Assembly (NCBI GenBank): GCA_965644315.1
Contig: CBFFRQ010000093.1
Span: 1-64,000, forward strand
From: Caecitellus pseudoparvulus
Taxonomy: Eukaryota; Bigyra: Bicosoecida
DNA length: 64,000 nt
Direction of reading: 5' to 3'
This document shows positions 30,983 through 41,953 of the stretch, piece after piece. Made by a program: the position numbers and the translations under genes. The notes beneath the pieces were generated by a model that made no database searches, had not been told where the DNA came from, and was given only the letters and a program-made list of their open reading frames with translations. Each line of letters starts with the position of its first letter. Position 1 is the stretch's first letter.

Positions 30983-32570
30983 ATGCGGGTGTTTGCAGCC
31001 ATCCTCGCTGCCTGCGCCGCTGTGGCCAGCGTCAATGCTGAGGTCTACTTCAAGGAGACCTTCGAGAAGGGTAAGGCAGCACCGGAGCTAACAGCGTGCA
31101 AGGCAAGTTTCCACTCCTGTGGCATCCCGGCTGCGCAGAGGCATGGCAGGACACCTGGACTGTCGCCTCCGAGTGGAAGGATGCTGACCAGATGGGCGAG
31201 TGGAAGTGGGTTGTGCCCAAGCACATGGAGGAGGGCCATGGCCTGAAGACGGGCCAGGATGCTCGCTTTTACTCCATCACCGCCCCCCTGGACACTGAGG
31301 TTTCCAACCGTGAGTGCTGACAGCGGCGCTAGACACCTCTCTTCTCTGGCGTGGAATGGCGTCAGTGTTGGTGCACTGCCGCTGCTTGCACTGCGTGCCC
31401 CTGGACGCCTAGTCACTGTCAGCACACCTTTCACCCGCAGAGGGCAAGGAATTGATCATCTCGTACACTGTCAAGCACGAGCAAGACCTGGACTGCGGTG
31501 GCGCCTACATCAAGGTGGGTCTCACACAGCGCAGCCACGTGTCTCCCGCCACCACGCCTGCAGCTTCTGCGGCTGCGTGAGCTGCTGTCATGTGCCGGCA
31601 GCGCTGGCGTTGCGGCAAGACCATAGCCTCTGCATTTCCATGCTGTGTGTGGGATGAAACGGCACGCACACTCGCGCTCCCCCACTCCATGCCATTGCAG
31701 CTGGTCCCTGGTGGCTTCGACGCCAAGAAGTTCGGCGGCGACACCCCCTACGCCATCATGTTCGGCCCTGACATCTGCGGCACGTCCACTCGCAAGACCC
31801 ACGTCATCATGACGTACAAGGGCGAGAACCTGCTGACCAAGAAGAGCATCCGCTGCGAGACGGACAACAAGTCTCACAGGTACACCCTCACCATCAGCCC
31901 GGACAACACGTACGAGGTCAAGGTGGACGGCAAGAAGGTGGAGTCTGGCTCCCTGGCTGACGACTTCGACTTCTTGGAGCCCAAGAAGATCAAGGACCCC
32001 AAGGCCAAGAAGCCCGCCGACTGGGTGGACGAGGCCAAGATCCCCGACCCCGAGGCAGAGAAGCCCGAGGGCTGGGATGACGAGCCCGCTCAGATCCCCG
32101 ACCCCGACGCAGAGATGCCCGAAGACTGGGATGAGGATGAGGATGGCGAGTGGGAGCCCCCCATGATTGACAACCCCGAGTATAAGGGCGAGTGGGTCCA
32201 CCCCAAGATCGACAACCCCGACTACAAGGGTCCTTGGGTGCACCCCATGATCGACAACCCCGACTACGTTGAGGACGACACCATCCACGCTGTGTGCAAC
32301 CCCTGCACCCACGTTGGCTTCGAGCTGTGGCAGGTCAAGGCTGGTACCGTCTTCGACGACATCATTGTCACTGACTCTGCTGATGAGCTGGCTGCATTCG
32401 AGGCTGAGACGTGGGAGGCCAAGAACGCCGCGGAGGAGAAGGCCATCGAGGAGGAGAAGGCCAAGGAGGAGGCTGAGCGCGAGCAGCGCATGAAGGAGGC
32501 TGCTGAGGCCCAGGCTGCTGAGGAAGATGAAGAGGATGACGAGGAGGAGGACGACGAGGAGGAGCTGTGA
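30983..32570 (+). CDS. CALR: Calreticulin, ER lectin chaperone
   Basis: Calcium-binding chaperone for glycoproteins. Exons 30983-31070, 31139-31309, 31441-31514 and 31701-32570 encode 400 residues. A signal peptide of about 19 residues precedes EVYFKETF. The lectin domain has YTVKHEQDLDCGGAYIK and IMFGPDICG with the disulphide cysteines. The P-domain has three IPDPEAEKPEGWDD-type and three IDNPEYKGEWVHP-type repeats. The C-terminal domain is Glu/Asp-rich. No transmembrane segment follows, so it is calreticulin rather than calnexin. The chain ends in DDEEEL instead of a standard KDEL/HDEL. Splice junctions are supported by restored family sequence. Confidence 0.92.
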
Positions 32571-32648
32571 GCGCCCCCCGCCCATCCTGTTAAATGCAGC
32601 CCGACACCTTCCCAGGCCGTGTGCCTCCATGCATTCGGGGAGCACTCT

Positions 32649-35103
32649 CTAAAGCTCGCGCCTGAGAGGTGGCGTGACTGCTGGCTTGGGGGTGGCTTTC
32701 CGGCTCTCTTTGCCGAGCTTGCGCAGCGCCTTGGTGAGCACGCTGCGCGCCAGCTCCACGTCTGCCTTGGACAGCAAGCCCATCTGCACATCCCCAAGCC
32801 AAGCCTGCTGAACCGCAGAAGCCACGCCCTCTGCCACCACCACTACTGGCGCATTGCCGAGGCCATCAGAAGCCTTCGCATTGGACGCCGTGGAATCGTG
32901 AATGGCCGCAATGCCCTTCCCTGCATCAATCACTTCACCTCCAGTCATGGCGCCCATGCGCAGCGACCCCGACTTGCCGCGCCTAACAAACACCAGCGAA
33001 GGCAGCTCCTCAGCGGCTGCATCGCCCTTCTCTTGCAGCAGCCGTTTATAGGCGGACAGGAACGTCGCCTTTGCAGTGTTGCTGTTCCCGTCCAGCAAAA
33101 CGTCTGAGAAGCTGCCAAACATGCCAGGGAGCTGGCGAGCTGCCTTGACTTGTTTCTTGGCCAGCAGGGCGTCCCGGGCAAGCTCCCCCAAGGCAGGCTC
33201 CAGTGGCAGCGTGCGGGGGGCGGCCTTGTCCAGCAGCGCGAGCAGCAGCATCCAAGCCTTGGCTTGCACGTCCTTCCCGCGCCACTTGGCGGCAATGGGT
33301 GCCGCCACGTCTTGGCGAAGCACAACGGTGCGGTCGACCTTCAGGAGCCGGCCTGTCGCCGCCGTGAGGCTGTTGTGGATGGCATCGGCCGACCTGGCGA
33401 AGGTCTTGCCCTGAGCCAGCGTGCTGCCCACCAAGACGACGCACAGCTTCTCCTCATTCTTGGTCGGCGTGAGGCACTCCAACAGGTCAATGAACGAGGC
33501 AACTTTCACTGGTGGCAGTGGCTTTGAGCCCGGCGCTGGGGTCGCACGCACAGACGGGTTGGCGGGCTTCGGGCTTCGTGCCTTCTTGGCTTTGACTTGG
33601 GCGCGCTTGACATCTGCAGGGAAGCTCTTGCCTGCCGACAGCAGCCACTTGCGGATGCCCGCTGCGCTGCCTGCTTTACCCGAGTACACGCTCAGGACAG
33701 ACAGCCCCCAGTCCTTGTCCTTCAACGCTGCCCCAGGCTCTGTTGCCGGGCGAAACAGCAGCAGCTTCGGCTGCGCCGTGACGTTCAGTTTCCCAACAAT
33801 GCCCGCCTTGTTGTCCAGGGCTGCTTGGTCAGCGTGGACTTGCAGGAAGATGGGCTTCCACGTCCCGCGTGGCTTGCGAGTGCCGCCTTCCGCATAATCC
33901 CCCGCAACGGCTCGGAGCAGGGGCCGAGGCTCAGCGTGCGAGCTGACCAGGATGACACAGCCCCCATCACACTTGCCGCCCTTGGAGACACGGGCAAGGG
34001 TGTCGTCCTTAGTGTTGCTCAGCACACGCACGGTGTCTGGGAGGGCCTCCAGCAGGGCCTTGCGGATCTCGGCAGCAGAGTTCCGGCCCTTGTACAGCTC
34101 GCTGCCGCCTGGGGCAAGAATGCGCAGAGTCGGAAGCTCCTGGATGTCCTGCCCCTCGCAAATGGACTCCTGTGTATCGCAGTTCACCACGCCTACCCGA
34201 ACGATGCCCTTCATCCCTTGAGCCAGCTTCTTGATGCCTGGCGCAAGTTTGCGGCAGTGCCGGCAGGCAGGGGAGTAGAACTCCAACAGCCACACGTTGT
34301 TGTGCCGCGCACTGCGGGGAACGTAGCTCTTCCAGTTCCGTCGGTTCAGCTCCACGACACCATCACCAGCCGAGTACAGCTCGGCAGGCGGGCGTTGCCG
34401 AGGGCGCCGACCGTGAAAACCACCTGACCCACCAGCACCCCCTGGGAAGCCACCGCCCATGCCACCTCCAGTGTGGAAGGAGTGGGAGCCACCACCCTCC
34501 CCACCGAAGAAGGAGTTGAACATGTTGAACGCATCGTTCAAGTCGAACTCAAAGTGCATGCCCTCTCCGCCGGGGCCGCCTCCATGGAAGCCACCACCTG
34601 ATCCCCAATCTCCACCCTGCGGCCCTCCACCAGGGCCCCCACCCCCTCCATCCATGCCCGCCTCGCCAACATGATCGTACACTCGCCGCTTTTCTGGGTC
34701 TGTGATTGCGCAGGTGACAGACACATGGCGTGTTGAGGGGCGGGGAAAGTGGCAGAGTTTCAGCGGCGTTTCGGGGCGCCCTTCCACACCACGCCAGGGG
34801 CGCCGCACGCACCTGACAGCACATCATAGGCTTGGCTGATTTCCTGAAACTTCTCCGTGTCTCCGCCTTTGTCGGGGTGGTGCTGTAGTGCAAGCTTTCT
34901 GTATGCCTGTGACGAGCAACGCGCGGCACGCTGCAGACAGTCTCCGGCACACACGTGGCGGCCTCGCCTCGCCGCACCTTTTTCAGCGCCTTGTCATCAA
35001 CATTGCGAGGCACGCCCAGGATTTTGTAGTAATCTCGGCCAGCAAGCACAGCCATGAGAAGGGTGGCCAGGCAGCCCAGCACGAGCAAACGGTGGCTCTT
35101 CAT
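32649..35103 (-). CDS. ER DnaJ protein with thioredoxin domain (ERdj5/DNAJC16-like)
   Basis: Exons 35103-34978, 34906-34813 and 34699-32649 encode 756 residues. Residues 1-21 are a signal peptide or anchor ([20 protein letters not shown]). The J domain follows ([10 protein letters not shown], with HPD at 52-54), then a Gly-rich linker of about 100 residues, then a thioredoxin-fold domain with active site CRHC at 219-222 in the context [16 protein letters not shown]. The C-terminal 450 residues include further thioredoxin-like segments without CxxC. It should assist oxidative folding or reduction in the ER with a BiP-type Hsp70. There is no KDEL. It is adjacent to calreticulin, tail to tail, 79 bp apart. 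Confidence 0.85.
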
Positions 35104-35436
35104 GCTGCAAATGTGGTGACAGGACACTGATTTCGGTTCGCGAGCACGCCGCCAAGAAAGCGCGCCCTGCCGTGCGTGGCAATCAGGCCAAGCTCGGAGT
35201 TGGACAGCTCGCAGGAAGTGCTGTGGGCTGCACAGCACGCATGTGCTTCAGCGCCATCCCATGCAGTCAGCTTCGGGATTCACGAGTTTCCAACGCTGCG
35301 TGTTTTGAATGGCCAGCAGTGCTGACCACGCTCGTGCACAGCAGGCGGAGAACACACGCCCCCCTCAGCGACAACGCGGGGCAGGTGGACCACAAGCGCA
35401 GAGCACACCTTGTGACTACTCTCTCAATAGGCTGAT
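35104..35436. other. Intergenic region
   Basis: This gap separates the start of the DnaJ-thioredoxin gene from the stop of the upstream transporter gene, both on the minus strand. It should hold the DnaJ promoter. No coding signal, repeat or motif is recognised. Confidence 0.35.
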
Positions 35437-36999
35437 TCATTTTGCAGGGCCGGTGGTGCCTCGCTTTCGCAGGCCACCGGCGGGGGTTGACTCGCCTTTG
35501 GCTTCCGCGCTCCCCTCTGCTTCGTGGGCGGCATGGCGCCGGGCCAGCGCCCTCCGACCACCCAACACCAGCTTGACATGCGGCTTTCCGAGAGAAGTCG
35601 TCAACAAAAGCACAGCAGAAGCCACCAGCAATGCGGCGGGGTACCAACAGAACAGCTTGTGCACCGCTTGGGTGGTGGCCATGGTGGCGGGGTCAGCAGC
35701 CTTGTTGAAATGCGCCTGCGCAAGGACATACGAAGTCAGAACACCCTGCAATGCCCCACTTCCTCTGCGGAGCAACGACTTCAAGGCAAAGAGGGCTTGG
35801 GCCCCCGCTGGGCGTGCTGCTTCAGACAAGTTGTCCACCACCGCACCGCTGAAGAGCTCAGGCAGGACAAGGAATACAGACAGCATAGCCCCTGTCAAGC
35901 CCACATTGAGCAGTGCTGAGTGGTAAGAACGGATGCCCATGACAGAGTACAGCCCCACACTGTACGCAGCAACGCCGATGGCGAAAAGGGTTGACCAGGA
36001 CAGCACCCGCAGCCGTGCGATGTGCGCCCACATGGGGCCTGCCAGACCGCCTGCGACGTAAAACACAAAGTACAAGACAGGCAACAGTGCTGCGCCCGGC
36101 ACCAAGATGTCCCAGAAGTCGGAGTCAGGGGTGTCCTTGTTCTGAATGAATGCCTCCGTTGGAAGCAACGCAGCCGCCAAGGGCCGCAGGGCGGCAGCCA
36201 GCGGGGGCACCGACGAGATGCTCATCATCGCCCCTGGAATGTCCACTCCGAATCGGAACACGTGCCCCACAAGCAGTGGGAAGGCGTTGGTGACCAGCGC
36301 ATTGGCCATGGCAGACAGGAAGTCTGACAAGAGGTAGGCCCAAGCATCCCAGCTCTTCAGGACCTCGGTGAGGCTCGAGAGACGAGAGGGCCTAGGAGCA
36401 CTTGAAGACGCCTTCGTTGACGCTGCCGTCATCAACACCACACCACCTGTCAGCCAGAACAGCAGGCAAGCAGCTCCGAGCATAAGGCCAACCCCCACTG
36501 CGTTTTCCCAGGCAGGCCCTGCCACCAGAGAGACGAGGAAAGTCCCAGACAGGAGGCCCACAATGACAAACTGCTGCTTGTACCCGACGGCTGCAGCACG
36601 GGCGTCGTCACTCTTGAAAATACGAGGAAATGAGGAGGTGTACGCGAGACAGAGAGCGGCGTGGCTCACGCCATGCAACACCAGCGCTCCCAGCTGCCCG
36701 TGTGGGATGTCTTCCAAGCTGATTGGGGCCGTCCAGAGGGACACGGTGGACAGTGTCCAAATGCCCATGAGGAAGAATGCGGCGGCCCTGCCAAGCTGGG
36801 GCGCCGCAACGCCCATGAAGAGCTCAGAGCAGGCAGCGGCTGCGGAAAATGCAAGCCACAGGCTGGACACGTCAAGGCCTTGCTGGCGAAGCATGGTCTG
36901 AGCATGCGCGCTGGTCGCAAGCTGAACAGCTGTCATGGGTGCATACCCTGCGATGAACAGCTTCTGCCGCCATGACAATGGGGGGGCGGAGCCCGCCAT
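35437..36999 (-). CDS. Multi-pass membrane transporter, MFS-like
   Basis: An intronless 520-residue protein with about 11-12 hydrophobic segments and a basic cytosolic tail, the usual size and layout of a major facilitator superfamily carrier. Loops contain RIFKSDDARAAAVGYKQQF, reminiscent of the conserved loop between helices in MFS carriers, and a larger central loop rich in Ser/Lys near residues 195-215. No substrate-diagnostic motif was recognised, so the family assignment is tentative. The ATG at 36999 is the first in frame and is followed closely by the first hydrophobic segment. Confidence 0.65.
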   Translation of the reverse strand: MAGSAPPLSWRQKLFIAGYAPMTAVQLATSAHAQTMLRQQGLDVSSLWLAFSAAAACSELFMGVAAPQLGRAAAFFLMGIWTLSTVSLWTAPISLEDIPHGQLGALVLHGVSHAALCLAYTSSFPRIFKSDDARAAAVGYKQQFVIVGLLSGTFLVSLVAGPAWENAVGVGLMLGAACLLFWLTGGVVLMTAASTKASSSAPRPSRLSSLTEVLKSWDAWAYLLSDFLSAMANALVTNAFPLLVGHVFRFGVDIPGAMMSISSVPPLAAALRPLAAALLPTEAFIQNKDTPDSDFWDILVPGAALLPVLYFVFYVAGGLAGPMWAHIARLRVLSWSTLFAIGVAAYSVGLYSVMGIRSYHSALLNVGLTGAMLSVFLVLPELFSGAVVDNLSEAARPAGAQALFALKSLLRRGSGALQGVLTSYVLAQAHFNKAADPATMATTQAVHKLFCWYPAALLVASAVLLLTTSLGKPHVKLVLGGRRALARRHAAHEAEGSAEAKGESTPAGGLRKRGTTGPAK

Positions 37000-37292
37000 G
37001 GCGACCTTCGCTTCAACGGTCGTGGTCCAGCGCAGCAGCGTGCTTCGGGGCTACTCCCCGCGACTGCTGAGACAGCAATCAGAGTCTGAGCGAGGAATAA
37101 ATTCGGAGTAACAAAAGCAGTTTTGACGGGTCAGTACAACTGCTGCATACTCGGCACGCGACGAATGGGGGCTGAACTTTCGACTGGGGCTCGCCAGCCC
37201 CATCGAAGCACATGCGCGGCTTCGCGGCAAAAGCGATTGGCGGGCTGCCTATCACCCGGCACAGGGTATGGAACGGCCGCCACTCCTCAACT
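37000..37292. other. Intergenic region
   Basis: This lies between the transporter start and the stop of the Sel1-repeat gene, both on the minus strand. It probably holds the transporter promoter and the Sel1 3' UTR. Nothing else is recognised. Confidence 0.3.
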
Positions 37293-40200
37293 TCAGCTGG
37301 TGGTGTCCTTGCCAGCCCCAGCTGCGGCTTGAGACGAGGTATTTGTTGCAGCACCTGCAGCAGCAGTCCGTGAAGGCGGCTTGGCGATCCCACTCAGCAT
37401 TTCTGGGTGCGACGCAAGAATGCTTGCGAGCTGTGTCTCTCTCACTTGATCAGCCGCGGCTTGGTGCCCCAGTGCTGCAGCTTTCTGGAACAGTTCCTTG
37501 GCCGCATCAGGGTCCTCTGCCACGCCGACACCGTGCTGCGTCATGACCGCCAAGTTGTACAGCGCATCGGCATCATCTTGGGCGGCTGCCTGCAGGAAGC
37601 ACTCATACGCCATCTGCAAGTCCAAAGGCACGCCTGTGCCTTTCATGTACATGCGGCCCAAGCTGCACTGCGCCTGCGGGTGCCCCGCCTGGGCCGCCAG
37701 CGCCAGCCACCGACACGCGCGTGCCTGGTCCTGCTCCACGCCCTCTCCCTCTGCAAACATCCAGCCCAGGTGCAAGGCGGCATCAACATGGCCTTCTTCA
37801 GCAGCTGCTTCTAACCACCGCACGGCTTTCCCCGGGTTCTTTCTCACGCCACGGCCGTCCAGGTACATCTGGGCCAGGTTCGCCTGTGCAATGCTGTTGC
37901 CTGCTTCGGCCGCCCGCTTGTACCATTTGGACGCCCGCTTGTCATCCTGCACTATGCCCTGTCCTTCATCGTACATCAGTGCAAGATTAACCTGGGCGGC
38001 AGCATTTCCTGCTTCCGCAGCTTTCCGGTACCACTTGTAGGCCTTCTTCAAGTCCTGCCCGCCAGGGTCGTGCGCATACAGCGAGCCGAGGTTGCTTTGA
38101 GCAGCGGCGTTGCCCTTCTTTGCAGCCTTGCGCAACCAATCTTTGGCTTTCGAGGTATCTTGAGGCACGCCTTGGCCTTGCGCGTACAGCACACCCAGGT
38201 CGCACTGCGCTTCATCGTGCCCGGCCTCGGCTGCCTTGCTCAGCCACTTGGCCGCAGCGCCGTACGCCTGAGTGACACCTCGGCCATGAAGGAAGGCAAG
38301 TCCCACCCTGTGCTGGCCGTCTGCGCTGCCTGCCTCAGCGGCCTTGCTGAACCAGTCGAACGAAGCGGCGGCGTCTGTCGCGACGCCGTCTCCATGCAGC
38401 AGGCGGTCACCCAACATCACTTGGGACCTGGTGTGCCCGCCTGCAGCTGCCTTCCTGTACCAAGACATGGATGTCTCTGCACAGGCAGGCACACCCCGCC
38501 CCTCCTCGTACAACTGTGCAAGGGCCGCCATCGCCTTCACCTCACCCTGCTCCGCCGCAGCCTGGTACCACTTCTTGGCTTCCGGGAGGGCTGCGCCCAC
38601 TCCATGGCCGTGCTCAAACATGGCCCCCAGTGCTGCCATGGCAGTCACATCGCCGCCAAGGGCCGCACTCTTTGCTGTCCTAAAGTCAGACTCGGCGCGG
38701 GCAGTGTCCAGCGCGTCCTGCTGCGCCTCAGTCATTGCCACAGCTTGTTCTGGCTCTGTCCTTGCTGCAGCTGCATCATCGTGTGCTTCATTTGGCGTGT
38801 AACCCGGCAAGCCTTCACCAGAGGCAGCCGCTTTGCTCTCTGCGCTTTGCAACAGTTCAGGCCCTCCGCGCAGGCGAGGGGTCAGTTTGCTGGGGGATGG
38901 ACCTGCCTTGGACATGGCAAAGATCGGCCCGGCGCAGCTCCCCCGATGGATGCGAGGCTTGGTGCGGAGTGGGGGCGAAGACACTGGGGATGCATCGCCA
39001 ACTGTATCGGGAGGGGCACATGCCTCACGAGGCGAGGACTCAGCGGGCTCTCGCTGTGGCTGGTCGCTAGTTGCGCTGCGTGCTTCACCGCCACTCTCAC
39101 CATTGAGCATGGTTGTTACCCGCTTCAAGGAGCGCCCCGCTTCGATGTGGCCTTGGGCTGAGGCTTTTGCATACCAGTCTTTTGCAACTATAAGGTTAAC
39201 CATCGTTCCGCGGCCAAGTTCGTGGAACAGGCCCACACGGTATTGCGCGTCTGAGTCGCCGCCGTTTCCCCCCACTTCGTACCAGTGCAGTGCTTGAGGC
39301 AAGTCTTGCGGGAGCCCTTCGCCCGTCTCTGCCATGCGACCCAAGTTGAACGCGGCCGAAGGATCCCCTGCCTTGGCTGCCTTCTCGTACCATTTGCTGG
39401 CGAGGTACCGATCTTGCCTGACACCGAGGCCCAGGTCGTGCATGACACCCAAGCAGCACTGGGCCCCAACGTGGCCCTGCTCTGCTGCCTCCTGGTACAG
39501 TTTGGCGGCGGCAGCTGCATCAGGTTCGACTCCGAATCCGTCTTCATGCAGCACAGCCAGCCGAAAAGTTGCGTCTACGTCTCCAGCTTCCCGCGCCACT
39601 CTGTACCAGCGCAGGGCCGCTGCATCATCAGTGGGCACGCCGCGCCCTTGTTCAAACTTCAAGGCGAGATTGTATGCCGCCTCTGCGCTTCCTAGGCCAG
39701 CAGCCTTCTCGTACCATTCCAGCGCCTCAGCATCATCCACGCTGCAGCCCTCGCCGCTCTCCAGCGCCAGCCCCAGTCCTGTCATGGCTCCCACGTGTCC
39801 TGCATCTGATGCTCGTCGGAAGAGGTGCACAGCCCTCCATGGGTCCTTGCGCATGCCTTCGCCCGCTTGGCACATGCAGGCAAGGCAGAATTCAGCGGTT
39901 GTGTTTCCTGCCTCCGCGGCCTGCTCGAAGAGCCCGACAGCCTTCAGCGGGCTCTTGGCCACACCCAAACCTTCCAGGAACAAGCAGCCCAGCATAGCTG
40001 CAGCATCGGGGTCCCCTGCACCGGCAGCTGCAGTGTAGTGCTTTGCGGCGGCTTCAAGGTCGGCCGGAATGCCACTCCCATACTGTAACATGACGCCAAG
40101 GTTGTACTGCGCCTGGGTGTTCCCAGCCGCTGCGGCCCGCGCGAACCACTTCGCTGCCTCGGCTGCATCCTGCCTGCAGCCAGTTCCTTGCTGGTGCAGG

Positions 40201-41201
40201 AACCCTAAGTTGCACTGCGCTGCAGCACAACCTCCTGATGCTGCCTGCTCATACAGCTCACGGGCTTTGCTGTGGTCCATTGGCACCCCTGACCCGCCTT
40301 CGTACATGAGACCGAGGTTAAAAGCAGCCAAGGTATGCCCAGCAGCTGCCGCTTTTGTGTAGCATGCGGCGGCGGCGAAGTCATTTGATATGCCCGCCTC
40401 CCCAGAGCTGTACAGCAGCCCCATGCGGAACTGCGCGTCCGCATCGCCAAGCTCAGCAGCCCTGGCATACCACTCCAGAGCAACACCTGCATCCGCAGGA
40501 GTCCCATCCCCTTGCTCGTGCTTGAGGCCGAGGTTGAATGCTCCCGCGCTCTGCCCGCCTCGGAATGCCTCAGCATACCATTTGCCTGCTTCGGACGGGT
40601 CGCGAGGACTGCCCTTGCCCAAGTCCAGGAGCAGCCCCAGCGCACATGCGGCTGCTGCATGGCCACCAGCTGCAGCACTTCGATATGCTTTAGCAGCCGC
40701 TTTGAAGCCGGCTTCACTGCCCAGCCTCTCTGCCTCCACTCCTTGCTGGTATGCTTGCTCGCCAGCGTCGCTTCCGTTGACTTGCGTGGCTGACGCGGCG
40801 AGAGGACCCTTCAACAGATCATCCGAGGGCGCTGTTCCTACAGCCATTCTATCAGGCCCTTCGTCACCATGCTGCCTGCTCTGGTCAGCAGCCTGTGAAA
40901 CGTCGCGCTGGCCAACAGCGGCAGCAGCTTCGGCGAGACTTCCTGAGGAAACATAAGCGTCGCCCGTTTCCGGGAACGAGCCCAGCCCTTCTTGAGGATG
41001 GATGCCGCCTTCAACCATTTGGTCCTCCATTAATGCACAGCCGCCCTCCTTACTACCGTTGCGTCTGCATGGAGGGCAAAACGACGTTGGTGGCGCCTTG
41101 GTTGGCGAGGCACTGCAGCTTGCCCCTGAAGGCTGTGCCTGCGCACGTTGCCCTTCCAGGCAAGCGCTGGCCAGACCAACCATGATACCCCAGCCAAGCA
41201 T
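37293..41201 (-). CDS. Secretory Sel1-like repeat protein
   Basis: An intronless 1302-residue protein. The N-terminus, MLGWGIMVGLASACLEG, looks like a signal peptide or membrane anchor. I count about 27 Sel1-like repeats of 36 residues with the pattern AAxxGxxxAxxNLGxxYxxGxGVxxDxxKAxxWYxKA, in two blocks of about 15 and 12, separated by a hydrophilic Ser/Pro-rich linker of about 130 residues. Sel1 repeats form helical scaffolds, and SEL1L/Hrd3 organises the ER-associated degradation ligase, so an ER adaptor role is possible. A SEL1L fibronectin-II domain and a C-terminal transmembrane helix are not seen. 41201 is the first in-frame ATG; an upstream exon is not excluded. Confidence 0.85.
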   Translation of the reverse strand: MLGWGIMVGLASACLEGQRAQAQPSGASCSASPTKAPPTSFCPPCRRNGSKEGGCALMEDQMVEGGIHPQEGLGSFPETGDAYVSSGSLAEAAAAVGQRDVSQAADQSRQHGDEGPDRMAVGTAPSDDLLKGPLAASATQVNGSDAGEQAYQQGVEAERLGSEAGFKAAAKAYRSAAAGGHAAAACALGLLLDLGKGSPRDPSEAGKWYAEAFRGGQSAGAFNLGLKHEQGDGTPADAGVALEWYARAAELGDADAQFRMGLLYSSGEAGISNDFAAAACYTKAAAAGHTLAAFNLGLMYEGGSGVPMDHSKARELYEQAASGGCAAAQCNLGFLHQQGTGCRQDAAEAAKWFARAAAAGNTQAQYNLGVMLQYGSGIPADLEAAAKHYTAAAGAGDPDAAAMLGCLFLEGLGVAKSPLKAVGLFEQAAEAGNTTAEFCLACMCQAGEGMRKDPWRAVHLFRRASDAGHVGAMTGLGLALESGEGCSVDDAEALEWYEKAAGLGSAEAAYNLALKFEQGRGVPTDDAAALRWYRVAREAGDVDATFRLAVLHEDGFGVEPDAAAAAKLYQEAAEQGHVGAQCCLGVMHDLGLGVRQDRYLASKWYEKAAKAGDPSAAFNLGRMAETGEGLPQDLPQALHWYEVGGNGGDSDAQYRVGLFHELGRGTMVNLIVAKDWYAKASAQGHIEAGRSLKRVTTMLNGESGGEARSATSDQPQREPAESSPREACAPPDTVGDASPVSSPPLRTKPRIHRGSCAGPIFAMSKAGPSPSKLTPRLRGGPELLQSAESKAAASGEGLPGYTPNEAHDDAAAARTEPEQAVAMTEAQQDALDTARAESDFRTAKSAALGGDVTAMAALGAMFEHGHGVGAALPEAKKWYQAAAEQGEVKAMAALAQLYEEGRGVPACAETSMSWYRKAAAGGHTRSQVMLGDRLLHGDGVATDAAASFDWFSKAAEAGSADGQHRVGLAFLHGRGVTQAYGAAAKWLSKAAEAGHDEAQCDLGVLYAQGQGVPQDTSKAKDWLRKAAKKGNAAAQSNLGSLYAHDPGGQDLKKAYKWYRKAAEAGNAAAQVNLALMYDEGQGIVQDDKRASKWYKRAAEAGNSIAQANLAQMYLDGRGVRKNPGKAVRWLEAAAEEGHVDAALHLGWMFAEGEGVEQDQARACRWLALAAQAGHPQAQCSLGRMYMKGTGVPLDLQMAYECFLQAAAQDDADALYNLAVMTQHGVGVAEDPDAAKELFQKAAALGHQAAADQVRETQLASILASHPEMLSGIAKPPSRTAAAGAATNTSSQAAAGAGKDTTS

Positions 41202-41953
41202 AATGAGAAGGCGTCGCGGGTCAGACACAACTCATGAGAACTGCACGCTTCGCCGCCGGTCGTGCGGACATGAGCGGGTTGCAAGCGACATGGCTGAGCT
41301 TGCCCATCGCTGCTCCTCGCTGACACGCTGCACATGTAAGACTCCAGGGCGCTGTCCCTCACCTGAAGCAACTTAACAACGACAAGAGCCCTCTTTGCGC
41401 ACTGATTCTCCACGCAGCGTGGGGGGCTGTGGCCTTGACGATGGAGCTGCTCGCATGTGCTGCGAAGCCCCAAGCTTTCGCTGGGTTGCTGGCAGGGCCC
41501 TCTGAAATGTGAAAAGAAGCACCGAAAGAACACCCCAAATGGTTGCTTATGTGACTGGAAAGGCGAACGATTGCCACAGGTTTTCATTTTGCCCTGCCCG
41601 TGCCCTGGCCAACCCACACAACCTGCAGCGGCAGCAGCTCCTGTCCTGCTCAACTCTCGCAAAGCACAGCGTTCAAAACAGCGGTTCAGGCACAATATCA
41701 ACCTCCAAACCATGCTGTTGACATATGCAGGGGCTTTTGGTCGCCCTTGCTCTGCGTAGGTTCCGCGCTGGGAACCTGAGTGCTCTGCGAAGCGGAGTTC
41801 TCGGGAGCGTCCCCTTGCTGACGTGCAGGCGCTCTGGCTGCCTGGTTTCTGACCTGACGAGGCAAGTGGCAAGCTTCACCACAATATTTACCTTATACAG
41901 CCCCACTGAAGGACGAGGGCATCCTCGCAGAACACGGATCGCGGTTCTGTGGC
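41202..41953. promoter_or_regulatory. Divergent intergenic region, Sel1-repeat / cytochrome b5 genes
   Basis: A 752-bp interval between divergent genes. It could hide an upstream exon of the Sel1 gene, since the first in-frame ATG is not preceded by an in-frame stop close by. No domain, repeat or RNA gene was recognised. Confidence 0.35.

Noticed and set aside
30983-32570. Calnexin rather than calreticulin
   Set aside because: No transmembrane helix follows the P-domain. The acidic C-terminus and 400-residue length match calreticulin.
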